A stretch of DNA of 64,000 nucleotides from an uncultured Flavobacteriales bacterium (GTDB taxonomy: Bacteria; Bacteroidota; Bacteroidia; Flavobacteriales_G; Salibacteraceae). Shown here piece by piece: positions 35,548 through 42,520 of this stretch (its first letter is position 1; each line of letters opens with the position of its first letter). The DNA lies in NCBI GenBank assembly GCA_937121175.1, contig CAKZKD010000004.1:248001-312000 (forward strand), given 5' to 3'. The notes beneath the pieces were generated by a model. That model was not told the DNA's origin and did no database searches. It saw only the letters and a list, made by a program, of their open reading frames with translations. A program made the position numbers and the translations under genes.

Positions 35548-36631
35548 CAAGAGCGTGCCTAACAATTTCCTTGTTTTTAGGGAACTTTAGTTCCTTGTTA
35601 TCTAATATTTTCAAAATAGCCTTTCCTCCAAGTTCTCTGAGAGCCAAAGCAGCATGCATTGCTATATCAAAATGTTCTCTTTCTTCAATCTCATGCTTAA
35701 AAAAATTCAAATCTCCAGTGTCACCGAGTTCTGAAAGTGTGTCTAAAATTCTTACCTGAACTTCAGGTTTTACCTTTGGATAAAACTCTCTTAGCTTTCC
35801 ACAGCCTCGCTTAAACTGTAGCTCTTTAATACATTCCAAACACTTAACAGCCACATAAGGTCGTTCATGAAGAACATGAACCAGTACCTTTTCCCCTGAT
35901 TGAAATTTCTGAAAATGCGCAATAATTCTACTAGCAAATATGATTACTGAATCGTTATCGGATAGCAACCAATTGTCCACATTTGGTATATCTTCAGGCA
36001 TGAATTTTATCAACTTCTCTAAAAGTACCAACTGCTGCCATTCAGAAATTGGAGTTTTTAGTTTAGGCACAAAATCTAATGCTTCTGGTCCTTTAAGAAC
36101 TACTGCAGCATATTGCGCCTCTTGCCTCAAAATCTTGTTATCGTGATCTACATACTTCACTATAAGTTTATAAGCAGACTTATCATTAAATTCTGACAAC
36201 TCTCGAAAACCTCTTGCCTTATAGTACCAAGCTCCACGCTTAACATCAACTTTAGCGTAATAATCGAGATTTACGTCCATGTAGAAATCTTGCAATACAA
36301 TGGCGCTCTCCCCTGAAACACCCTTGTGCAATTCCATCATGTTATCAACTAAACATCTTCTTACCAATTTAGGCAAGGTTCGAGCGTTATATTTATCTAC
36401 AATTTTCTGGTACTTACTTTGACCTTTGGCGTAATCTGGTTCAAATAAAATTTTGACCAATAGGTTTTGAAATCTATCGTTCCAATATGTCTGCTTTTTT
36501 TCTTTTCTATTGGTTACTGTTCTGCTAATTAAAATTCCAATTAGTAGAATAATAGAAAAGAAAAGAAGAATAAAAATTATTCCACCTATAAAGCGAGATG
36601 CAAAGTCCTGAGCTAAATAATAATCCCACAT
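35534..36631 (-). CDS. Membrane-anchored HEAT-repeat protein
   Basis: A 365-residue protein with one N-terminal membrane segment (about 14-38, GGIIFILLFFSIILLIGILIS) followed by a basic stretch (RTVTNRKEKKQ), which places the helical remainder in the cytoplasm. Residues about 130-360 are HEAT-like repeats (NKILRQEAQYAAVVLKG, HERPYVAVKCLECIKEL, KPEVQVRILDTLSELGD, HFDIAMHAALALRELGG). It is probably a scaffold for the synthase. Gene order between the TPR-YaiO barrel (ATG one base after that stop) and the glycosyltransferase (14-base overlap) argues for a stoichiometric complex. Confidence 0.82.
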   Translation of the reverse strand: MWDYYLAQDFASRFIGGIIFILLFFSIILLIGILISRTVTNRKEKKQTYWNDRFQNLLVKILFEPDYAKGQSKYQKIVDKYNARTLPKLVRRCLVDNMMELHKGVSGESAIVLQDFYMDVNLDYYAKVDVKRGAWYYKARGFRELSEFNDKSAYKLIVKYVDHDNKILRQEAQYAAVVLKGPEALDFVPKLKTPISEWQQLVLLEKLIKFMPEDIPNVDNWLLSDNDSVIIFASRIIAHFQKFQSGEKVLVHVLHERPYVAVKCLECIKELQFKRGCGKLREFYPKVKPEVQVRILDTLSELGDTGDLNFFKHEIEEREHFDIAMHAALALRELGGKAILKILDNKELKFPKNKEIVRHALDERI

Positions 36632-36632
36632 A

Positions 36633-38687
36633 CTAAAATCTCCACCAAATTCCTAGGTTCAAACTAATGATATTAAAATCGGCGATTTGCTGAGGGTAAT
36701 ACTGATCATATATCACCCAAGCTTTTCCATGCAAGGATTTGGATAATTTTTGTTGGTATCCTAAACCAATATTAAAGCTCGTGGATTCTACGGTTTGGGT
36801 AAAAACAGGATCTAGGTACGCGTTATCTGGAGAAGAACCTGTTCCGAGAAATGCCTCTACATAAGTTAATGGATCTGCGAAAAAATACCGCCCTTGCAAT
36901 TGGTAAGACTGGAACAACCCATTCGGTTTAAATATGAAATAAGGTCTAAAAGAAATCCAAAAATTACCAGGGTAATTAGCAATACTTCCAGTAAAAATGG
37001 TAACATCATCCGTTGGATATTGCATGTATCTGAATCCTAAACTTGCTTCAAAATTTAAGGGTAAAGAAACAAAAGGCTCAAAGGCAGCTCTGAATTGTGG
37101 AAACAAAAAATTATTGGAAATGCCTACATTGGCATAGGCATAGAGCCAATCAGTAAAAACTGGGTACGCGTCAATTTCGAATTGTACTCCAGTACTATCG
37201 AATCGATTGGCAAGGGTTACTCTACCTAACAAAACGTGCCGTTTAATTCTTCGTTGATATTCAAGCGTCAATGCAGCTCGGTTAAAGGAAGGGTCAAGGG
37301 CATTGCTCCAAATATCATAAGTAACAAATCCGCCAAATTGATTGAGCATGATTTCTTCTACTTCTTTTCTTAATTCAATCAATTCGGTATTCAGAGAGTC
37401 TTGGTTCAAACCCTCATCAATTGTCTTTAATGCATTGTTTTTTTCGTACCTACTTTTTTGAATTCTTGCTTTTTGTGCATAGAAACTTGCCTCATCTGGG
37501 TGTTGCTCAATAAACTGGTCTGTTAACTTCAAGGATTTACTGTTTTGTCGATCCCAGAAATGCAGTTTCGAATACAACAATTTTGTATTTACATCAGTAG
37601 AATCTACAGGTTTTGGTCCTTGCTCTATTGCTTTTATGGCTTTTTTGAATTCTTTCTTACCGGTAAGAGAAAGCACCCTGAAACGCAGTAATTCTTCATC
37701 TAACTGATAAATAGTATCAAGCCTATTTACAATTGAAAGAACTGAATCGTAATTTTCTTGCATAAGCTGGCTATTCAACACTAAAGACCAAACATCATAG
37801 CTCAAAGAATCTTCGCTAAGCAGAACACTGCAAATGGAGTCACAAATGCTCAAAGAATCTATTCTCAAGTTTGCTTTTGCCAGAAGAGTTCGCAATACCG
37901 GGTCTGCTGGATGAAAAACAAGACCTTCTTCTGCATGAAGAATAGCAGTGTCATTTGTACCCTTCCAGACCGGAATATTGGTATTTTGATGGTGTAGCGC
38001 TAAATTCTTTTGGTCGATTTCAAACCCAGTGTCCACATCACAATAAGCCGTATCGAATAAATTCTGAGTACACCAATTCTTGGATCTTAAAATACGTAGA
38101 TCAATATCCTCAGGCCTTATATTTATTAAACTATCAGCTAATTGTCGTGCTTTATTAACACTATCGATTGCAGTTAGTAATCCAATTTTTAGCTTATTCG
38201 CAGACAAGGCATTTTTATCGTTTTCAATAATAGAATCTGCCCATTCGAAGGCCAATTCAAACTGGGACATTGCTTTTAATGTTCTCGCATACTCTAACAT
38301 TAAATCCGAATCAGATTTATGAACTCCAAGGCCTGTCTCCAAAACATTTAAAGAAGTGTGGTATTCAGTGTCCCAACGCTCTACTACTCCCCAAAGTTGA
38401 AAAATACCTTTGTTTTTAGGGAAATCAGAATTTAGTCCTTCGCATTTTACACGCGATGTATCTAATTGCTTGTTCCATGCATAAACGCGTGCTTGAAAAA
38501 TTCGAACATCGAAATAATCGGACTTTTGTTGAATAATGCTGTCGCAGAGATCAATTGATGTCTGATAGTCCCCGGCATAAGCGAGACGTTTTGCTTTTTT
38601 GAATGCGTCATCAAGATTCTGCGCTATCAAAGTGTTGCCAGCAAACGCGGAAACTACAAAGCAAAAAATTATTTTAACCAAGTTCAC
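36633..38687 (-). CDS. TPR protein with C-terminal YaiO-type outer-membrane barrel
   Basis: A 684-residue exported protein. It starts at GTG (no ATG is available before the signal peptide MNLVKIIFCFVVSAFAGNTL, cut before AQNLDD). Residues about 25-430 are tetratricopeptide repeats (DDAFKKAKRLAYAGDYQTSI, AIKAIEQGPKPVDST, ASFYAQKARIQKSRYEKN), and about 450-684 form a beta-barrel of the YaiO type (ALTLEYQRRIKRHVLLGRV, NFWISFRPYFIF to the terminal Phe). The TPR-plus-barrel layout parallels PgaA and BcsC, exporters of polymeric GlcNAc and cellulose. First gene of the operon with the HEAT and GT2-SPOR genes; a -7 element lies 20 bases upstream. Confidence 0.87.
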   Translation of the reverse strand: MNLVKIIFCFVVSAFAGNTLIAQNLDDAFKKAKRLAYAGDYQTSIDLCDSIIQQKSDYFDVRIFQARVYAWNKQLDTSRVKCEGLNSDFPKNKGIFQLWGVVERWDTEYHTSLNVLETGLGVHKSDSDLMLEYARTLKAMSQFELAFEWADSIIENDKNALSANKLKIGLLTAIDSVNKARQLADSLINIRPEDIDLRILRSKNWCTQNLFDTAYCDVDTGFEIDQKNLALHHQNTNIPVWKGTNDTAILHAEEGLVFHPADPVLRTLLAKANLRIDSLSICDSICSVLLSEDSLSYDVWSLVLNSQLMQENYDSVLSIVNRLDTIYQLDEELLRFRVLSLTGKKEFKKAIKAIEQGPKPVDSTDVNTKLLYSKLHFWDRQNSKSLKLTDQFIEQHPDEASFYAQKARIQKSRYEKNNALKTIDEGLNQDSLNTELIELRKEVEEIMLNQFGGFVTYDIWSNALDPSFNRAALTLEYQRRIKRHVLLGRVTLANRFDSTGVQFEIDAYPVFTDWLYAYANVGISNNFLFPQFRAAFEPFVSLPLNFEASLGFRYMQYPTDDVTIFTGSIANYPGNFWISFRPYFIFKPNGLFQSYQLQGRYFFADPLTYVEAFLGTGSSPDNAYLDPVFTQTVESTSFNIGLGYQQKLSKSLHGKAWVIYDQYYPQQIADFNIISLNLGIWWRF

Positions 38688-38706
38688 TAAGAATGCAAAT
38701 TTGCTG

Positions 38707-38714
38707 CAAAGTTA
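38707..38714 (-). promoter_or_regulatory. Promoter -7 element for the exopolysaccharide operon
   Basis: On the minus strand this reads TAACTTTG, an exact TAnnTTTG, 20 bases before the GTG start at 38687. The best -33 candidate (TTG) is only 13 bases further up, so the upstream box is unclear. Confidence 0.6.
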
Positions 38715-38857
38715 AGTCTATTGATTGCAATAATATTACTCTGAATCACTTCTAAGATGTTGATTTTTTTATGTGAAAAATTATTTCCTGGAAAACTGTA
38801 GTTATTGTTCCCGAAATCGAAAATCTAGAAATTCGTTAATGTATTTTCGCGACAATA

Positions 38858-39247
38858 ATGAAGGGCATCAAAATAATGGTTGTAGAAGATGAAAAAATGC
38901 TTCTAAAAACTATTGAGTTTCGACTCAAGAAGGAAAACTTCACCATTGTTACGGCCGAAAACGGTAAAGAAGCTCAAGAACTGTTACCAAAAGAATTACC
39001 TGACCTTATTATTAGCGACGTTATGATGCCTTATGTTTCTGGGCTTGAATTGGTTAAACACGTAAAAGATTTTGACGGAAAGGATATTCCCGTTATTTTA
39101 CTAACTACATTAAGACAGGAGCAGAATGTAATTAAAGCATTTGAAATGGGTGCTGATGAATTCATGACCAAGCCCTTTAGTCCAAACGAACTTATTATAA
39201 GAGTCAATAGACTTTTACGTCAAAAAGGAATAACCCCCCATGCGTAA
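38858..39247 (+). CDS. Single-domain response regulator
   Basis: A 129-residue stand-alone receiver. Seen: acidic VVEDEK, phospho-acceptor Asp in LIISDVMMPYVSG, Thr in LLTTLRQ and Lys in MTKPFSPNEL. There is no output domain, so it acts by protein contact or as a phosphate intermediate. It is divergent from the TPR-YaiO operon and its stop codon overlaps the start of the BadF-type kinase gene by eight bases (translational coupling). A TATTTTCG near-match to the -7 element lies about 17 bases upstream of the ATG. Together with the Hpt protein at 30577 it could form one phosphorelay. Confidence 0.9.
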   Translation: MKGIKIMVVEDEKMLLKTIEFRLKKENFTIVTAENGKEAQELLPKELPDLIISDVMMPYVSGLELVKHVKDFDGKDIPVILLTTLRQEQNVIKAFEMGADEFMTKPFSPNELIIRVNRLLRQKGITPHA

Positions 39248-40085
39248 ATCTATCTTGATAGCAGAAAGTGGCTCTAGCAAAACCGACTGGGTTTTCATCT
39301 CGAATTCGGGTGAACAAAGAACTTCCTCAATTGGGCTGAATCCTTTTGTAGTTGACTCTACTCATGTACTAGAAACATTAAAAAAAGACACCTTCTTTTC
39401 TAAAATTAAAAATGACTCGTTTGAGCTAGTATTTTACGGCTCAGGTTGCTCTTCAAAGAAAAGAAATGAAGTAATTTATAACGGTTTACATTCATTTTTT
39501 CCGAATGCAAAAATCGAGATTCTTCATGATATTCAAGCGGCAGTAAATGCAACTTGCAACAACAAACCTGGTATTGTGGGTATATTGGGAACCGGTTCGA
39601 ATTGCGTTTACTTTGATGGAAAAAAAGTAGATACAGGCCACCCGTCTCCCGGTTATTTGATTGGTGATGAAGGAGCAGGCATGTATATTGGCAAAACTTT
39701 TTTGAGGGATGTACTTTATAAAATTGCTCCTAGTGATATTCTTTCTGCTTTTGAAGCTGAATACAATTTGTCGTCCTCAGAATTAATCGAAGAAATATAT
39801 GCCGCTGAGCATCCCAATGCCTACATAGCATCTTACGTCAAGTTTCTTGGAAAACATGCTGAACATCATTACACCGAAGAATTAGTACATCGATGCTTTG
39901 CCAAATTTGTAAAATTTCATGTTGTACAATTCCCGGAGGCAGCTCAAGCACCACTGCATTTAATTGGATCAATTGCTTTTCATTTTGAGAATATTATTGA
40001 TGATGTTTTAGAGGAATGGAAAATTGAAAAAGGAGTCATTTTAAAATCACCACTTAGAGGGTTGATTGAGTTCCATAAAAAGTAG
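39240..40085 (+). CDS. BadF/BadG family kinase, N-acetylglucosamine kinase-like
   Basis: A 281-residue ASKHA-fold kinase. Seen: phosphate-1 loop LIAESGSSKTDWVF (about 5-18), HDIQAAVNAT with the catalytic-type Asp (about 97), phosphate-2 GILGTGSNCVYFDG (about 114-127), and GYLIGDEGAGMYIGK (about 138-152). This matches GlcNAc kinases of the BadF/BadG group, which phosphorylate GlcNAc at C6 for recycling or salvage. Substrate is inferred from the family; muramic-acid-type sugars are possible. It overlaps the response regulator by eight bases, and sits beside a PgaC-like synthase, which would fit a role in supplying amino-sugar precursor. Confidence 0.8.
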   Translation: MRKSILIAESGSSKTDWVFISNSGEQRTSSIGLNPFVVDSTHVLETLKKDTFFSKIKNDSFELVFYGSGCSSKKRNEVIYNGLHSFFPNAKIEILHDIQAAVNATCNNKPGIVGILGTGSNCVYFDGKKVDTGHPSPGYLIGDEGAGMYIGKTFLRDVLYKIAPSDILSAFEAEYNLSSSELIEEIYAAEHPNAYIASYVKFLGKHAEHHYTEELVHRCFAKFVKFHVVQFPEAAQAPLHLIGSIAFHFENIIDDVLEEWKIEKGVILKSPLRGLIEFHKK

Positions 40086-40120
40086 ATTTTGTTTGTCTGC
40101 GTTCGAGTGCAACCTATGTG

Positions 40121-40128
40121 TATTTTTG
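40121..40128 (+). promoter_or_regulatory. Promoter -7 element for the DUF6787 gene
   Basis: TATTTTTG is an exact TAnnTTTG only four bases before the ATG at 40133, implying a near-leaderless transcript. A TTTG lies 25 bases upstream, slightly far. Confidence 0.5.
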
Positions 40129-40132
40129 TTCA

Positions 40133-40438
40133 ATGGAAAAACTAAAGCAACGTTGGGGAATAGAGTCTAACCTACAAGTTATTCTAATCCTTATTGTTTT
40201 TTCAATTAATGGTTCGTTCGCCGCATGGATGGCAAAACCTGTCACTGAATACGTTGGAATTTCCCCTGAAGAACATGGCTGGTTCGTTTATATTCCGCTC
40301 AGAATTCTGTTGATTTTTCCCATTTATCAAATAACCCTTCCAATTGTTGGCTTTCTTTTTGGCCAATTCAAATTCTTCTGGAATTTTGAGAAGAAAATGT
40401 TGAGCAGAATGGGTCTTGGTTTTTTATTTAAAAAATAA
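40133..40438 (+). CDS. Small membrane protein, DUF6787-like
   Basis: A 101-residue protein with two membrane segments (about 14-34, VILILIVFSINGSFAAWM, and 55-78, IPLRILLIFPIYQITLPIVGF). The opening MEKLKQRWGI and the tail GQFKFFWNFEKKMLSRMGLG match, from memory, the DUF6787 family of Bacteroidota, function unknown. The start is the ATG at 40133; the GTG at 40118 lies upstream of a perfect -7 element and is rejected. It is tail-to-tail with the ABC transporter ATPase gene. Confidence 0.8.
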   Translation: MEKLKQRWGIESNLQVILILIVFSINGSFAAWMAKPVTEYVGISPEEHGWFVYIPLRILLIFPIYQITLPIVGFLFGQFKFFWNFEKKMLSRMGLGFLFKK

Positions 40439-40448
40439 ACTGGCTCAA

Positions 40449-41129
40449 CTATTCAAGGCCTAATTTATCTAACCTTTTCAATACAGTTTCTTCCTTCATC
40501 GATTCTTCCAAATCAGCATACTCATGTTTTAAAATAGGATTCGAAAATTCTCCTTTTTTCAAAAGAAAAATTTGGCTACAAGTATCACTCAGAGTGGAAA
40601 ATATGTGTGACGATAGAATTACAGTTTTGTTTAGCGATTTAAGTTTCAAAATAATCTCCGAAATCAAAATATTACTTTGTATATCAACACCATTATAGGG
40701 TTCATCCAAAATAAACACGTTGTTGTTTTGCAGTAAAATTGCAGTAAGTGCCAGTTTTTTCTTCATTCCTGTGGAATAGGTTTCTGCGTACCGATTAAGA
40801 GGAAGGTCAAAAACATTTTTTTCTTCAATATTTTCTGGCTTAATATTTCTAGCTCGACACATAAAGTTCAAATACTCCATGCCTGTTATTTTGGTCATGA
40901 AGTAGGGTTCCGTTAATAGCAATCCTAGTTCATTTTTCAGTAGCCCTTTGTCGTATTCAATTTCTCCTTCGTAATTTTCGAGACCGGCTAGACATCTAAA
41001 TAAGGTTGTTTTACCCGAACCATTTGCACCAACAATACCATAGATCTCACCTTCTTCAAAGACCGTGTTTATTCCATTAAGCACTGAATTTTCACCAAAT
41101 GTCTTTTTTAGATTTGAAATTCTAATCAT
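40449..41129 (-). CDS. ABC transporter ATP-binding protein
   Basis: A 226-residue ABC ATPase. Seen: Walker A GANGSGKTT (about 35-43), Q-loop region replaced by LGLLLTEPYF, signature YSTGMKKKLAL (in place of LSGGQ), Walker B VFILDEPYNGVD and the switch His in ILSSHIF. The S-T-G-M-K-K signature is typical of ATPases that pair with ABC-2 type permeases. Substrate unknown. The gene overlaps its permease gene by eight bases, so they are translationally coupled and form one transporter. Confidence 0.9.
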   Translation of the reverse strand: MIRISNLKKTFGENSVLNGINTVFEEGEIYGIVGANGSGKTTLFRCLAGLENYEGEIEYDKGLLKNELGLLLTEPYFMTKITGMEYLNFMCRARNIKPENIEEKNVFDLPLNRYAETYSTGMKKKLALTAILLQNNNVFILDEPYNGVDIQSNILISEIILKLKSLNKTVILSSHIFSTLSDTCSQIFLLKKGEFSNPILKHEYADLEESMKEETVLKRLDKLGLE

Positions 41130-42051
41130 GTAAAATCTCGTTTAAGCTTTTTATGGATTCATTGTAAAAATACGGTATCAATACTAGTATGAGTGGAGGG
41201 AACAAAAGTGACAGTCCTGCCATTATACCTTTGGGCATAGAAACCTCATTTGGATAAGATGTGTATTTAAGCAAAATTGCGACTAATAGGTAAACATAAC
41301 CCAAGCCTATAAAACCGGCTACTATAAGACCTTGAGATTTAAAAAATAGTAATAATAAAATAGCCGTCGGAGTAATAATTAAAGAAGTAAACAACAGTGC
41401 AAATTTGATTTTATACAGAAGAAATTGCTTTGCATCGCTCTTGAAAACCCAAACGTAAATTTCATTTTCTGGAGTATTGTAGTACGACAAACAGACTATT
41501 TGTAATAATAGCAGCGAAAATATTCCAAGGTTAGGATTACCAACCTTTACGGCAATAAACAGAATTACATAAGAGCCTAATAGTACTAGATATGATTTTC
41601 GAAAACCAGTAGAAAACTCAAAAGGAAACTGCGAAAAGAGCTTAGGAACTAGAATCGTCTTACTAAAAAACCGGTCGTAAGTTTTAATTGTGAATAAAAG
41701 CGTTAACAGGACAAGAACCAATGTTTCCAACCACTTTTGGAACATCAACAAAGAAATAAGCATTGGAATAGAGACAACAATATTCTCTGACCATCTAATT
41801 TTATAATAGTTAAATCCAGTCAATGCTGATTTTAAAAATAGGTTTCTTTCCTTTGATGCTAAAGGAGCTAACCAACTAGATGAAATAAAAAGGATTACAA
41901 GAGTTCCAAATTCAGTTTTAGTCATTAATAAATTCACACCAATCCCGAATAGCATTACTAATGCCAGTGAGCCTAACAAGGGGTTTACACCAAAATCTTT
42001 TAGTTTCCTTACCTGCCTTCTAATCTGAAGTTTAAAATAATCCTCTATCAT
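41122..42051 (-). CDS. ABC-2-like permease subunit
   Basis: A 309-residue integral membrane protein with about ten hydrophobic segments (for example LLGSLALVMLFGIGVNLLM, LVLLGSYVILFIAVKV, LFTSLIITPTAILLLLFF, LSLLFPPLILVLIPYF). No conserved family motif is recognised; assignment as permease rests on the eight-base overlap with the ATPase gene. The start is the ATG at 42051 (MIEDYFKLQIRRQVRK), because the longer frame begins at a TTG and adds residues without membrane or family character. Direction of transport and substrate are unknown. Confidence 0.78.
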   Translation of the reverse strand: MIEDYFKLQIRRQVRKLKDFGVNPLLGSLALVMLFGIGVNLLMTKTEFGTLVILFISSSWLAPLASKERNLFLKSALTGFNYYKIRWSENIVVSIPMLISLLMFQKWLETLVLVLLTLLFTIKTYDRFFSKTILVPKLFSQFPFEFSTGFRKSYLVLLGSYVILFIAVKVGNPNLGIFSLLLLQIVCLSYYNTPENEIYVWVFKSDAKQFLLYKIKFALLFTSLIITPTAILLLLFFKSQGLIVAGFIGLGYVYLLVAILLKYTSYPNEVSMPKGIMAGLSLLFPPLILVLIPYFYNESIKSLNEILHD

Positions 42052-42115
42052 TGATGTAGAATAATCGACCGAAACGTATCGTTCAAGAATAGCCAAATCG
42101 TAATTATAAATACAG

Positions 42116-42349
42116 CTATTTTCTTTTTATGAGACTGAGTAATGCTACTCCGGCCCAAAACACATTGATTATAATAAACGGATAAGAACCTAAATGATAG
42201 GCATTAAGGGTTAGCAATATAGCCGCTACCAAATTTGCAATTTGGTAAGACTTATCCGCAGCGGTTATTTTCCCGGCAGAATTTAAATAAAAAGCAATCA
42301 GCAGTCCCGCCGCGCCTATCCAACCAAAAGCTTGAAAAAGTATATCCAT
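42116..42349 (-). CDS. Small membrane protein, CBU_0592-like
   Basis: A 77-residue protein with three membrane segments (about 5-22, 33-52 and 55-73). The sequence MDILFQAFGWIGAAGLLIAFY, then YQIANLVAAILLTLNAY and INVFWAGVALLSLIK, matches my recollection of the CBU_0592 family of small membrane proteins found in many bacteria; its layout recalls half-transporters (SemiSWEET-like), but function is unknown. It is probably transcribed on its own; 65 bases separate it from the ABC permease gene downstream. Confidence 0.72.
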   Translation of the reverse strand: MDILFQAFGWIGAAGLLIAFYLNSAGKITAADKSYQIANLVAAILLTLNAYHLGSYPFIIINVFWAGVALLSLIKRK

Positions 42350-42462
42350 AATGCACAGATTAAATTAATCGTAAACTTAAACCGCTTACGAGTGACGAAC
42401 TTACCAATAATTGAACATTGCTGGTCTATTTTCGAATTACCCAAGAAGAAATTAGAAAACAA

Positions 42463-42492
42463 AAAAGTCGCTCTTTCGATAGAGCGACTTTT
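42463..42492 (-). terminator. Terminator of the LamG/T9SS gene
   Basis: The 12-bp arms AAAAGTCGCTCT and AGAGCGACTTTT surround a six-base loop. On the minus strand the stem is followed by TTTTTTG-type T-rich DNA, 29 bases after the stop codon at 42521. Confidence 0.85.
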
Positions 42493-42520
42493 AAACTAAT
42501 TCAAGAAGACAATAAAGAAA

